From Deinococcus frigens DSM 12807 (GTDB lineage: Bacteria; Deinococcota; Deinococci; Deinococcales; Deinococcaceae), in assembly GCF_000701425.1 (NCBI RefSeq), contig NZ_JNIW01000014.1, forward strand, positions 23,624-87,623: 64,000 bases of DNA, written 5' to 3'. Shown one piece after another: positions 23,976 to 34,693 of the stretch. Each line of letters starts with the position of its first letter. Position 1 is the stretch's first letter. The notes beneath the pieces are model-generated. The model saw only the letters and a list, made by a program, of their open reading frames with translations. It had not been told where the DNA came from and did not search any database. Made by a program: the position numbers and the translations under genes.

Positions 23976-24836
23976 TTGACCACTTTTTTGCAACAACTCT
24001 TCAATGCCGTGGCGCTGGGCGGGGTCTACGCGCTGGTGGCGCTGGGCCTGACGCTGGTGTATGGCGTGATGCGCGTGCCGAATTTTGCGCACGGCGGGCT
24101 GTACATGCTGGGCGCGTACCTGACCTACGCCTCGCTGACCGGGCTGGGCATCGGCTACGTCCCGGCGCTGATCCTGGCGGCCATCGGGGTGGCGCTACTG
24201 GCCGCCCTGATGGAGCGGGTGATCTTTTATCCGCTGCGGGACGCGCCCCACGTCTCGCCGATGATCGCGGCCATCGGGGTGCTGTTCTTTCTGGAGGCCG
24301 CCGTGCAACTGATCTGGGGGCCGGATTTCAAGCAGATTCCCGCACCCATCAACGGCATCGTCGAGATCGGCGGCGTGATCGTGACCTGGCAGCGCCTGAT
24401 CATCATCGCCGCCAGCGTGGTGGTGGTGGTGGCCCTGAACTACTTCCTGAAACGCACGCTGACGGGGGCCACCATCGAGGCCATGTCGCAAAACCGTGAG
24501 GGCGCGCGGCTGGTGGGCATCAACACCAACCGGGTAGGCGCGCTGACCTTCGCCATTTCTGGCCTGCTGGCGGCGGCGGCGGCGGCCCTGATTGCCCCCA
24601 CACTGCTGGTCAGCCCCAGTATGGGCGAGGTCATGAACCTCAAGGTCTTCGCCATCATCATCCTGGGCGGCATGGGCAGCGTGCCGGGCGCAATTGTGGG
24701 CGCGTTTCTGCTGTCCTTCGCCGAGACTTTTGGCGGCGCGTATATCAGTCTGGATTTCGCCGACGTGATCGGCTTTGCCATGCTGGTGCTGGTGCTGGCG
24801 ATCCGGCCCCAGGGTCTGTTCAAGAGGGGCACATGA
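23976..24836 (+). CDS. livH: Branched-chain amino acid ABC transporter permease LivH
   Basis: A 286-residue inner-membrane permease with about eight hydrophobic segments. [35 protein letters not shown] is the typical LivH start, and [21 protein letters not shown] is the ATPase-contact loop. The start is TTG, with GGAGG upstream. It overlaps livM by 4 nt. Confidence 0.94.
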   Translation: MTTFLQQLFNAVALGGVYALVALGLTLVYGVMRVPNFAHGGLYMLGAYLTYASLTGLGIGYVPALILAAIGVALLAALMERVIFYPLRDAPHVSPMIAAIGVLFFLEAAVQLIWGPDFKQIPAPINGIVEIGGVIVTWQRLIIIAASVVVVVALNYFLKRTLTGATIEAMSQNREGARLVGINTNRVGALTFAISGLLAAAAAALIAPTLLVSPSMGEVMNLKVFAIIILGGMGSVPGAIVGAFLLSFAETFGGAYISLDFADVIGFAMLVLVLAIRPQGLFKRGT

Positions 24837-25814
24837 AGGGCTGGATGTGGTGGGTTGCGGTTTTTGCTTTAGCCGCCCTGGTGCCGCTCTTCGGGCCATC
24901 CGGCTACGTGCTGGACATCGGCGTGAACATCATGATCTACGCGATTCTGGCGTACGGCCTGAACGTGCTGCTGGGCTATACCGGGCAGTTGCCGCTGGCA
25001 CACGCCGGGTTCTTCGGCATCGGCGCGTATGCCACCGGCATTCTGACCCTCAAGTTGGGCTGGAGCTTCTGGCTGGCGTGGCCGGTGGCGGTGGCGATCT
25101 CCGCGCTGGCCGGGCTGCTGCTGGGGCTGGTGGCCTTCCGCACCAAGGGGGACACGTTTGCCATCTTCACCCTGGGCGTGGGCGTGATCATCATGCTGGT
25201 TATTAATAAGTGGGACGCGCTGACGGGCGGCAACGATGGCCTGAACGGCATCATGCCTCCCGCCGGGCTGGAGGCGCTGTCCAAGAGCGTGGGCCTGAAG
25301 CTGTCGGGCGGCTTTTACTATCTTGCGCTGATCTCGCTGGCGCTGACGGTGATCGCGGTGGCGCGGGCGCGGGGCAGCGTGTTCGGACGCTCCTTGATCG
25401 CCATTCGTGGCGGGGACGATCTGGCGCGCAGTGCGGGCATCGACGTCTACTCTCACAAGCTGCGGGCCATGATGCTGTCCACCGCCATCGCGGGCTTCGC
25501 GGGCGGGCTGTACGCCACCTATCTGGGCTTTCTGGGTTCGGCGGCCACCGGGCCGATCCAGACCTTTACCATCCTGCTGTACCTGCTGGTGGGCGGGCTG
25601 GGCACGCTGGCCGGGCCGCTGCTGGGACCGGCGCTGATGTACACGCTGGCGCAGAACCTCAAGGGCCTCCAGGACTACCAGTACATCGTCTTCGGGCCAC
25701 TGCTGGTGCTGCTGATCATGTTCGCGCCGCAGGGAATAGCTGGGCTATGGATGCGCCTGACCGCGCGGCGCACCCCGCCACCCGCTGCGCCGCCCACCCA
25801 GAAGGAGGCCAGCC

Positions 25815-25828
<14 letters not shown>
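24833..25828 (+). CDS. livM: Branched-chain amino acid ABC transporter permease LivM
   Basis: A 331-residue second permease. Conserved segments are [28 protein letters not shown] and [19 protein letters not shown]. It pairs with LivH in the membrane. The start codon overlaps livH and the 3' end overlaps livG by 14 nt, consistent with one polycistron. Confidence 0.94.
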
Positions 25829-26646
<818 letters not shown>

Positions 26647-26654
<8 letters not shown>

Positions 26655-27354
26655 GGTCCGCGATCTGAGCGTCAATTACGGCCACTTCACCGCCCTGCAC
26701 AGCATCTCACTGAATGTGAATCCCGGCGAGATCGTGGTGATGCTGGGGGCCAACGGTGCGGGCAAGAGCACGCTGTTTCGCACGCTGTCGGGCCTGCAAC
26801 GGGCCAGCGGCGGCAGCGCCAAATGGAAGAACACCCCGCTGACCGGCGGCACACCCGAGTACAACGTGGCGCACGGCGTCGCGCAGTGTCCGGAAGGCCG
26901 CCTGCTGTTCCCGGACCTGAGCGTAGAGAAAAACTTGCGGCTGGGTGCCTTCGTTCACCGCAAGGACACGGCGGGCACCAACCGAGAGCTGGAGCGCGTC
27001 TACACCCTGTTTCCCGATCTGGTGCAGAAACGCAATGCGCCCGCCGGCAGCCTGTCGGGCGGGCAGCAGCAGATGGTGGCGATTGCCCGTTCCCTGATGG
27101 CCCGCCCCGAACTGCTGCTGCTGGACGAACCCAGCCTGGGCCTTGCGCCGATGGTGGTGGAGCAGGTCTTCGCCGCCATCCAGCGCGTCAACGAGGCCGG
27201 GGTCAGCGTGCTGCTGGCCGAGCAGAACGCCTACGCCGCCCTGGACATCGCGCACCGGGGCTACGTGATGGAAAGCGGCGTGCTGACCTTGCAGGGCACG
27301 CAGCAGGAGCTGATGACGGATGACCGGGTTAGGAGTGCATATTTGGGGGTGTAG
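26647..27354 (+). CDS. livF: Branched-chain amino acid ABC transporter ATP-binding protein LivF
   Basis: A 235-residue ATPase with Walker [10 protein letters not shown], a canonical LSGGQQQ signature, and Walker [14 protein letters not shown]. It forms the LivG-LivF heterodimer that powers uptake. It is the last gene of the operon, followed by a strong terminator. Confidence 0.94.
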
Positions 27355-27365
27355 GTCGAGCTGCG

Positions 27366-27411
27366 AGCGGTGGAATTGGCAGTTCAAAGCCGATTCCACT
27401 GCTTTTATTTT
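27366..27411 (+). terminator. Intrinsic terminator of the liv operon
   Basis: A 15-bp stem (27366-27380 with 27389-27403, two G-U wobbles) and 8-nt loop are followed by TTTTATTT. The T run overlaps the end of the convergent gene. Confidence 0.9.
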
Positions 27412-28931
27412 GCTCTCAGAAGCCGTCCCAACTGCCTCAGCGTTTCGCCCGCTTGCAAATCGGCCCAAGCGTGGTGCTGTCCGGAGGCAAAGTCAAAATC
27501 GTCGTTTTTTTTCTGATAGACGCGCACACCTTCAGCAGCGGCAGTTAGGATGACCCGCGCTCCCAGACGAAGGCCGTAGGATTTGACCTGCAAGAAGGCT
27601 TCTCGCCAGTCGCGCTCTCCTGCGGCGCGGTATTTAACTTCTACCAGAGCCTTGGCACGCTGCTCGGGCGCGCTGCCTGTCAGCCCGATTGCATAATCTG
27701 GATAGACCCGTTCGCCGCGTCCCATCCGCACCGGAAGTTGCCTGACCCAATCTTTCGGCTCCAACCCGGCACGTTGCAACAGTGGCTCAATCAACTGAAT
27801 TTCAACGTCTCGCTCATTGGCAAGTGCGCTCAGATCAACTGATTTCTGCGGCGTGAAATGCGGAATGCCCGCCGGAAGGTCCGCTTTGGTGCCAAGCATT
27901 TGAAGGATTCGCTCGTATTCGCCGTGAGTTAGGGCTTTCCCGCTGGCTCCTTGCAAGTTGGCCTTAACGTACTTGTTCTGGCCCAACAAAGAATCACTGG
28001 CAATTTCCCGGAAATGAAGCGCGGGCAGGCGCAATGGCTGGCCGATTTGAACGGCGTGCTTGTAGTGGAAGAACGGGTCCTCGTAAGCGTCTTCTACCAC
28101 CCGCCACAGCGAATGCACCGCGCTGACCGGGCTTCTGGCGTACATGATGCAAGCGTCACCGCGCCGCATATCCAGATTGCCCTGCCAGTGCGTCTGCGCG
28201 ACACTCTGATTCTCATCCATCCATTCCAAGTCATCGTTCTCAACGCCGCCGATCAGCAGCCAGGCGCTACGCGGCTCGGGAAGATCGTTGTTCTCACCGT
28301 CATCCACGTAATTCACCGAAAAGTCGTACATGAAGGCCAGCAGCTCCGGCAGCGACAACCCATTCAATCTGCGGAAATCCCAAAATGCCGCGCAGAGCTG
28401 GGCGTAGTAGAGCCACCGCCCCAGACGATCATTCTTCGGGGGGACGGGCGGAAGTGGAATGCTGAAAGTTTCGGAAATTTTGAGAACGAGGTAAAAGTTA
28501 CCAGACACGGCATAAGGTAAAAAAACGTCTGGGTGGGCGAGATAAAGGCCCAGACTCAGCAAGTGCAAATTGGCGAATACATCGTCCAGAGCAAGAACGT
28601 CACCGTCTTTCTCTGACAGCCGAACAGTACCCGAACTAACCAACTGAGTTAGGAGATGTCTAATTTGCTCAGGCGTATTCGTAGCAAATTCCTGAGCGGC
28701 TTCACGAACGGCGGTGATGTAGGCAATTTCCTCGTCTCCAAGGGAAACCTCCTGCCATTCCAGTTCATCACTGCCATGAACAGCAATCCAACCATCCACG
28801 CCCATAAAAGTTTCCAGCAGATCTGCACGTTCGGCAAAGTTGTCCAACCGCTCAAAGTAACTGAGCGCCAACTGACCTTCAGAAGACGCTATATACATCT
28901 CCCAGACAAACTCGTTTAGTTTTGCCGTCAC
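27405..28931 (-). CDS. EVE-like / HSDR_N-like nuclease domain protein
   Basis: A 508-residue protein of unknown function. Residues 1-200 are helical without a family I can name. Residues about 222-345 look EVE/PUA-like: WLLIGG, MRRGDACIMYAR, SLWRVVED, then NKYVKANLQGASGKALTHGEYERIL. Residues 372-475 match the N-terminal nuclease region of type I restriction subunit HsdR: VEIQLIEPLL, PDY (Asp412), VEVKYR (Glu431, Lys433) and QVKSY (Gln448, Tyr452), i.e. a complete PD-(D/E)xK plus QxxxY set. EVE domains read modified bases, so a modification-dependent nuclease in defence is plausible but inferred. The gene is single, with less extreme GC than its neighbours, and a TAGGAT box lies 6 nt before its GTG start. 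Confidence 0.65.
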   Translation of the reverse strand: MTAKLNEFVWEMYIASSEGQLALSYFERLDNFAERADLLETFMGVDGWIAVHGSDELEWQEVSLGDEEIAYITAVREAAQEFATNTPEQIRHLLTQLVSSGTVRLSEKDGDVLALDDVFANLHLLSLGLYLAHPDVFLPYAVSGNFYLVLKISETFSIPLPPVPPKNDRLGRWLYYAQLCAAFWDFRRLNGLSLPELLAFMYDFSVNYVDDGENNDLPEPRSAWLLIGGVENDDLEWMDENQSVAQTHWQGNLDMRRGDACIMYARSPVSAVHSLWRVVEDAYEDPFFHYKHAVQIGQPLRLPALHFREIASDSLLGQNKYVKANLQGASGKALTHGEYERILQMLGTKADLPAGIPHFTPQKSVDLSALANERDVEIQLIEPLLQRAGLEPKDWVRQLPVRMGRGERVYPDYAIGLTGSAPEQRAKALVEVKYRAAGERDWREAFLQVKSYGLRLGARVILTAAAEGVRVYQKKNDDFDFASGQHHAWADLQAGETLRQLGRLLRAK

Positions 28932-28964
28932 TCAATTATCCTACCCTGCTGCGCCCCGTCACCA

Positions 28965-30374
28965 TCAAACCGCTTTCACCTCTTCTCCCACCTCTTCCCT
29001 CTGACCCGCCCACAGCCGTCCGGCCAGCAGCGCGGCCACCACCGCCCCCAGCAACGTGACCGCGAAGGCCAGCGTGAAGGCCCCGTCCAGTGGGCGCACG
29101 CGGGCGATCAGTGCGCCGCCCACGCCTGCGGCCAGCGCCACCATCAGCGATTCGATATTCGCCAGTTGCCCGGACAGTTGCCCCGCACCTTCCGGGCGCA
29201 CACTGGACAGGGCGAACAGGGAAATACTGGTATAGCCGGTGCCCATGCCCAGGCAGGCCAGCACCCAGCCGGGGTAGATGGCCCACAGCGGCAGAATGTT
29301 CAGCACGCCCAGGGCGGTCATGGCCACGCCGACGGTGACGCCACTCAGGCCGGCGCGAATGCGGGCGGGCCGGGACGCCTCGCCGCGCGCGTCCTCGATG
29401 CGGGCCTGAATCCACGATCCCAGCGTCCAGCTCACGCCGCCCAGCGACAGGATCAGGCCCGCACCGGTCAGGCTCAGGCCGCGCAACTCGTTGAGGGCCA
29501 GCGGCAGAAAGGAGCTGGTGCCCATGATGGCAAACGCCGCCAGTCCCCGGACCATCAGGGCGCTGGGCAGGCCGCCCCTGAAGCGCCACATGCCCGCCGG
29601 GAACAGCACGCGGGTGCTGAGGCCCACGCCGATCAGACCCACTGCGCCCAGCAGCAATCCCAGGGCGTCGGCGCGGCGCAGGCCCTCCACCAGCGCGCCC
29701 GCAGACAGGGCCAGCCCCAGCGCAGGCCACAGGATGCGGCGGCTGCCGCGCGATGCCTCACCCTGCTGCGGCTGCCGGACGCGGACGCGCAGCGGCAGTA
29801 CAGCCATCGGTGCGCTGAGGGCCAGCACGGGCACCAGCCCCCAGAACACCGCGCGCCAGGACCACGTATCGGCGATCAGGCTGGCGATCAGCGGGCCGAT
29901 CAACGCGGGCAGCAGCCATGCGCTGGAAATGGCCGCCAGCATCCGGGCGCGCGCCCCCGGCGGGTAGCGGGTGCTGATCACCGCCCACGGCAGCGCCGCC
30001 AGACCGCCGGCCCCCAGGCCCTGGATCAGGCGGCCCAGCACGAAGATCAGCATGGTGGGCGCAGCGGCCCCTACCAGCAGTCCGGCAGCGAACAGGACCA
30101 ACGCCAGCACGGCCCCGAACGCCAGCCCGCGCCGGTCCGCCACCACGCCGCCCAGCACCGCGCCGAACAGGCTGGACAGCAAAAAGGCGCTGGAGGCCCA
30201 GCCGTACAGGGCCAGCCCGCGCAGTTCTCCGGCGACCCTGGGCAGCACGGTGCTGACCGCCATCGACTCGAAGGCCACGATCAGCACTACCAGCACCAGA
30301 CCCAGGCTCAGCGTGCGCGGCACGGCGGGCAGGGGGACTGAGGTGGGATGGGCGACGCTGCTCACGGGGGGCAT
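28965..30374 (-). CDS. Major facilitator superfamily transporter, drug-exporter type
   Basis: About 469 residues with 14 hydrophobic segments, as in DHA2-type exporters. SSLFGAVLGGVVADRRGLAFG is the loop 2-3 MFS motif, and GRLIQGLGAGGLAALPWAVIS is motif C. It exports unknown small molecules by proton antiport. The start is ATG 30374 or, with GAGG upstream, GTG 30365; longer frames upstream are spurious. Confidence 0.85.
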   Translation of the reverse strand: MPPVSSVAHPTSVPLPAVPRTLSLGLVLVVLIVAFESMAVSTVLPRVAGELRGLALYGWASSAFLLSSLFGAVLGGVVADRRGLAFGAVLALVLFAAGLLVGAAAPTMLIFVLGRLIQGLGAGGLAALPWAVISTRYPPGARARMLAAISSAWLLPALIGPLIASLIADTWSWRAVFWGLVPVLALSAPMAVLPLRVRVRQPQQGEASRGSRRILWPALGLALSAGALVEGLRRADALGLLLGAVGLIGVGLSTRVLFPAGMWRFRGGLPSALMVRGLAAFAIMGTSSFLPLALNELRGLSLTGAGLILSLGGVSWTLGSWIQARIEDARGEASRPARIRAGLSGVTVGVAMTALGVLNILPLWAIYPGWVLACLGMGTGYTSISLFALSSVRPEGAGQLSGQLANIESLMVALAAGVGGALIARVRPLDGAFTLAFAVTLLGAVVAALLAGRLWAGQREEVGEEVKAV

Positions 30375-30513
30375 CCTCGCACAGGCGGACGGGCGGAGAT
30401 GTGAGGTTTGGCCGCCGGGTGGAGGCGTCTGATGTCCCGCTCCTTGCCTCCTTAGCCCTCCCTGTCTGACCCGCCTGCCCCCGCCGCCCTCCGCCGGGGC
30501 GCAGACTGGGGCC

Positions 30514-31668
30514 ATGCCCGAACTGTTGCCCCGCGCCCGCGCCTCGCAGGAGAGCGTGTTTGCCCGCATGAGCCGCCTGGCCGCGCAGTACGGGGCCGTT
30601 AATCTGGGCCAGGGCTTTCCCGCCGATTCTCCCCCGGCCTTTTTGCTGGACGCGGCGCGGCGGGCGGTGGGCACGCTGGACCAGTACAGCCCGCCGTCCG
30701 GCCTGCCCGCACTGCGCGACGCCATCGGCACAGATCTGGGCGTGGACGGCGCGGATGTGATCGTGACCTGCGGCGCAACCGAGGCGCTGAACGTGCTGGC
30801 CCTGTCGCTGTACGGTCCAGGCGACGAGGTGCTGATGCTGGAACCGGTCTTCGACGTGTACATTCCCCAGACGCTGCTCGCCGGGGCCATACCCGTTACC
30901 GTGCCCATGCAGTTGTCCGGGGCGGGAGGCTGGTCCCTGAATCTGGAGGCGTTGAAGGCCGCCGTGACTCCCTGCACGCGGGCGCTGCTGCTGAACAGTC
31001 CCTATAACCCGACTGGCACGGTCTTTTCCCGCGAGGAACTGACGGAAATCGTGGCGCTGGCCCGCGCGCATGACCTGTGGATCATCAGCGACGAGGTCTA
31101 CGACGAACTGTATTTCGGCGAGAAACCCGTGTCCATCCGCGACATGGCCCCCGAACGCACCTTTACCGTGGGCAGCGCGGGCAAGCGGCTGGAGGCCACC
31201 GGCTGGCGCGTGGGCTGGATCGCGTGTCCGCCCGCCAGCACCGGAAACGGGGAGGCGGGCCGGGGCGTGGCCGCCAACATTGCCGGGGTGCGCCAGCAGG
31301 GATCGTTCTGCTCGCCCACGCCCTTGCAGGCGGCGGTGGCCCTGGCCCTGCCGCTGGCCCGCGCCGAAGGTTTCTACCAGGATCTGCGGGCCGAGTACAG
31401 CGCCCGGCGGGGGCTTCTGGCCGGTGGCCTGCGCGACCTGGGAGCCGCCGTCTTCATGCCGCAGGGCACCTATTTTCTCACGGCGATTCACCCTGAGTGG
31501 CGGGCAGAAAGTCTGGTGGAGCGCGGCGTGGCCGTGATTCCTGGCGAGGCCTTCTACTGGCAACACCCCGCGCCGGAGGGCCTGCTGCGCGTCGCCTTCT
31601 GTAAATCGCGGGATGAGATCGCGCGGGCCTTGCAGCGGCTCTCGGCGGTCAACCAGGTCGCGCTTTGA
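30514..31668 (+). CDS. Class I/II pyridoxal-phosphate aminotransferase
   Basis: A 384-residue fold-type I aminotransferase. VNLGQGFPADSPPAFLLDAA is the typical opening of the kynurenine/methionine aminotransferase group. NSPYNPTGTVF carries the PLP-contacting Asn, SDEVYDELYF the Asp/Tyr, GSAGKRLEATGWRVGW the Schiff-base Lys, and the end LLRVAFCKS the substrate Arg. The substrate could be methionine, glutamine or kynurenine. CAGACT lies 6 nt before the ATG. Confidence 0.9.
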   Translation: MPELLPRARASQESVFARMSRLAAQYGAVNLGQGFPADSPPAFLLDAARRAVGTLDQYSPPSGLPALRDAIGTDLGVDGADVIVTCGATEALNVLALSLYGPGDEVLMLEPVFDVYIPQTLLAGAIPVTVPMQLSGAGGWSLNLEALKAAVTPCTRALLLNSPYNPTGTVFSREELTEIVALARAHDLWIISDEVYDELYFGEKPVSIRDMAPERTFTVGSAGKRLEATGWRVGWIACPPASTGNGEAGRGVAANIAGVRQQGSFCSPTPLQAAVALALPLARAEGFYQDLRAEYSARRGLLAGGLRDLGAAVFMPQGTYFLTAIHPEWRAESLVERGVAVIPGEAFYWQHPAPEGLLRVAFCKSRDEIARALQRLSAVNQVAL

Positions 31669-31770
31669 AAAGACTGCCCCCACAATCAATGTCAGGAAAT
31701 AAGCAGAGTATGAAGACCACTGCCAGGGATATGTGAAGGCCATTGCCTTTCAGAGGATGGGCAATCTCGA

Positions 31771-31782
31771 TATGATGGGTTC
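31771..31782 (+). promoter_or_regulatory. Leaderless promoter -10 box
   Basis: TATGAT (31771-31776), five of six matches to TATAAT, ends 6 nt before the ATG of the beta-barrel gene. A clear -35 is not seen. Confidence 0.55.
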
Positions 31783-32247
31783 ATGAAGAAAGCCACCCTG
31801 ACCCTCCTGGCCCTCAGCGCCGCTTCCTCCGCCTCTGCCGCGAATTATATCGGCGGCTCTATCGGCAGCGGTCTGTCCATCCATTACCAGACCGACCGTA
31901 ACGCGCAGTCGGCCCTCCGCTACGGTCTGAACCTGGACGCCGTGGGCTTTAACTTCGGCACGCTCTCGGTGGGCGGTTCGGTGGATTATCTGGCCAATCT
32001 CGCGGGCGGCAATCTGGGTGCGTTCACGCCGTACTACGGCGCGGGCCTGGGCGCAGGGATCTCTCTGGGCAAAGGCACCGGCTTCACGGTGTATCCCCAC
32101 GTTACAGCCGGTCTCAAGTATCAGCTCAATGCCCCGATCAGCGTTTTTGGCGAAGTGAATGCTGGCCCCACGGTTTCGCTGGGCACGGGCAGCAGCATCG
32201 GATTCGGTTTCGGTGCACGCCTGGGCCTGAACTACCGCTTGAATTAA
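31783..32247 (+). CDS. Small outer-membrane beta-barrel-like protein
   Basis: A 154-residue exported protein. Signal peptide MKKATLTLLALSAASSASA; mature part of alternating hydrophobic/polar strands rich in Gly and aromatics (YIGGSIGSGLSIHYQT, GFGFGARLGLNYRLN), ending in an aromatic-containing strand as outer-membrane barrels do. About eight strands fit the length. There are no catalytic features. It stands alone. Confidence 0.75.
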   Translation: MKKATLTLLALSAASSASAANYIGGSIGSGLSIHYQTDRNAQSALRYGLNLDAVGFNFGTLSVGGSVDYLANLAGGNLGAFTPYYGAGLGAGISLGKGTGFTVYPHVTAGLKYQLNAPISVFGEVNAGPTVSLGTGSSIGFGFGARLGLNYRLN

Positions 32248-32757
32248 CGCCTCGAGATAAAGCGCACAGTGGCACGCCCCCTCGGCCTTTTTACGGGTCT
32301 GGGGGGCTTAGCGTAGCGTTCGAGCTGCGGGCGATTTCAAGGTTACCCCATGCCTGGTTGACTGGCAGGCCCAGCCGTTGCGGGAACCGCCTGTCCAGAC
32401 GGCTTACGCCCTGAGTCGCCTGTGCTGTCAGGTCGATGGGCAACTTCGGACTCACGCTGATGGCCCAGTCACTCTGCCAATGTGAGGCTGCCACAGAGGC
32501 AAAGCCAATCAGAGGTGAGGCTATCAGGGCTGTGGAACTGCGTTTCGTGGCCCACGTCTTCTGTGGGTCTGACTGCGTGTTCTGGTTCCAGGCCCCCTAC
32601 CCAAAATGAGCGACGCGTTAATCTGGTCAGGCAGCGAAGTTGATGAATGCGGCCCTCCCCAACTTGCCCCCCTGTGCCGGGACGCGCATAGTGGGAGACG
32701 TTTCCAACAGTCCAGCTCCAGTCTCTCCCCCACTTCCCCCATCCCCGGAGGTTCACG
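32248..32757. other. 510-bp stretch without an intact gene
   Basis: On the minus strand 32291-32494 reads SDWAISVSPKLPIDLTAQ, faintly like the start of a toast-rack/LiaF-type domain, but the frame does not continue into anything recognisable. This may be decayed coding sequence. The rest shows nothing except the ribosome site for the following gene. Confidence 0.4.
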
Positions 32758-34488
32758 ATCACGTCACTCCATACCCTGACCCTGACCCTTGCCGTGCTGG
32801 GAAGCGCCGCATTCGCCGCTGCGCCTAAGGACACGCTGGTTATTCAGCAGGCCGCCACCGTGACTACGCTGGACCCCAGCGCCGCCTACGACACCTTCAG
32901 CCTCCAGATCATCGAGAACATGTACGAGACGCTGTGGACCTACAAGGGAGCCAGCCTGACGCAGATGACGCCGCTGCTGGCCTCGGCGCTGCCGGTGTAC
33001 AGCGACGGCGGCAGGACGCTGACGGTGAACCTGCATCAGGGCGTCAAGTTCCACAGCGGCAACCCCATGACCTGCGCCGACGCCCAGTACACCTACCGCC
33101 GCGATCTGGTGACGAACCATGCCGAATCGGCCAACTGGTTTATCAGCGAGTCGCTGCTGGGCACGCGCGACAACGCCAAGACGGATAAAAGCGTCACCTG
33201 GGCACGCATCTCCGGGGCCGTGAGCTGCAACGCGCAGGGGCAACTGGTCTTTAAACTTCCCAAACCCGATCCAGCGTTTGTGGCGAAGATGGCCTTTGCC
33301 GGAATGGGCGTGCTGGACAGCAAATGGGCCACCAAAATGGGCGAGTGGAACGGCACCGAGGCCACCTGGCGCGACTGGATGGGCAAGGACGTCTCGGGCA
33401 GCAAGCTGAGCGCCCAGCCCAGCGGCACCGGGGCTTATCAGTTGCTGCGCCGCGACGCCGACAACATCTTGCTGAGGGCCTTTCCCAATTACTGGGGCGG
33501 CAAACCAGCCATCGCCAACGTGATCATGCAGAAGGTGGGCGAACTGGCCGTGCGGCAGCAGGCGTTCCTGCGCGGCGACGCCGATCTAATCGAGGCCGGA
33601 ACGCGCGCCAACGTGGAGGCGCAGCTCAGGGGCAAACCCGGCGTGAATGTGCTGGACAACCTGCCCAGCGCCGGGGCGCAGGCGCTGTTCATGAACAACA
33701 AGATCAAGAGCAGTTCCGCTCTGGGCAGCGGCAAGCTGGACGGCAAGGGCATCCCCGCCGACTTCTTCGCCGACACCGATGTGCGCCGGGCTTTTGCCTA
33801 CGCCTTCGACTACGACCAGTACATGCGCGACGTGCAGCGCGGCAAGGCGGTCAAACGCACCATGCTGCTGCCCGACACCTTCCCCGGCTACTCGGGGAGC
33901 ACCAAAACGTATGGGTACGATCCGGCACAGGCCCAGGCGCTGTTCAAGAAGGCCCGTGGCGGCGAGGTCTGGAAGAACGGTTTTACCATCAACGCCAATT
34001 ACCGCACCGGGCACATCGCCGGACAGGTGGCGCTGGAACTGCTCAAGCGCAATGTGGAGGCCCTGAATCCCAGGTTCCGCATGAACATCATCGAGGAGCC
34101 GTGGTCTGAGCAGTCCAAAAAGATGCAGGACGGCCTAGAGATCATGCTGCCGATGGGCTGGGGCGCGGACTACGCCGATCCTGACAACTTCATGTACACC
34201 TTCTATAGCTCCGGCGGTTTCTTCTACCCCACCAACAACTGGAAAGACGCGGACGTGGACCGCTGGCTGGAGCAGGCCCGCGCCACGGTGGACCCCGCCA
34301 CCCGCGCCGGGCTGTACAAGCAGGTGGCGGACCGCGCCTACCAGCAAAGTCCCTTTATCGTGCTGCCCGCCGAGACCAACATCCGCGCCGTTCGCAGCAA
34401 CCTTCAGGGCGCGTCGGCAGCCAGCTACAACCCCATGCGCTCGTTCGGCTTTACCGGAACGCTGTGGCGGGAGCTGAGCAAGAAATAA
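32758..34488 (+). CDS. Peptide/oligopeptide ABC transporter substrate-binding protein, probable ATC start
   Basis: A family-5 solute-binding protein of 576 residues if it starts at ATC 32758. That start gives a full signal peptide ([19 protein letters not shown]) and has GGAGG 6 nt upstream. No ATG, GTG or TTG occurs in frame between the stop at 32689 and the GTG at 32794, which would leave only half a signal peptide. Family markers are [24 protein letters not shown] and [24 protein letters not shown]. No permease or ATPase gene is adjacent, so it must pair with components elsewhere. Confidence 0.85.
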   Translation: MTSLHTLTLTLAVLGSAAFAAAPKDTLVIQQAATVTTLDPSAAYDTFSLQIIENMYETLWTYKGASLTQMTPLLASALPVYSDGGRTLTVNLHQGVKFHSGNPMTCADAQYTYRRDLVTNHAESANWFISESLLGTRDNAKTDKSVTWARISGAVSCNAQGQLVFKLPKPDPAFVAKMAFAGMGVLDSKWATKMGEWNGTEATWRDWMGKDVSGSKLSAQPSGTGAYQLLRRDADNILLRAFPNYWGGKPAIANVIMQKVGELAVRQQAFLRGDADLIEAGTRANVEAQLRGKPGVNVLDNLPSAGAQALFMNNKIKSSSALGSGKLDGKGIPADFFADTDVRRAFAYAFDYDQYMRDVQRGKAVKRTMLLPDTFPGYSGSTKTYGYDPAQAQALFKKARGGEVWKNGFTINANYRTGHIAGQVALELLKRNVEALNPRFRMNIIEEPWSEQSKKMQDGLEIMLPMGWGADYADPDNFMYTFYSSGGFFYPTNNWKDADVDRWLEQARATVDPATRAGLYKQVADRAYQQSPFIVLPAETNIRAVRSNLQGASAASYNPMRSFGFTGTLWRELSKK

Positions 34489-34693
34489 CAGGCCTATTCA
34501 GAGACGGGCCAGCAAGTATGACTCCTTTCGCTGGCATTTAGCCTGACCAGGGTGCTCTCAGCGCCCGCACCCTGCCTGAAAAGTTCAGGAGGGGCGACTC
34601 GCGTCTGATCAGGGCCACCTCTCCCCTCCCCTACCGTCCCAACCGTCTATAAATCTCACGGTCTCATTCGTGTCTGGCTGACACAATGGAGGC

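Noticed and set aside
28965..30977. MFS frame extended to 670 codons
   Set aside because: The first 200 codons run antisense into the aminotransferase gene and lack conservation; the transporter begins near 30374.
32291..32494. A 67-codon minus-strand gene with a toast-rack-like segment
   Set aside because: The resemblance is faint and the frame does not extend into a full domain, so it is recorded only as possible decayed sequence.
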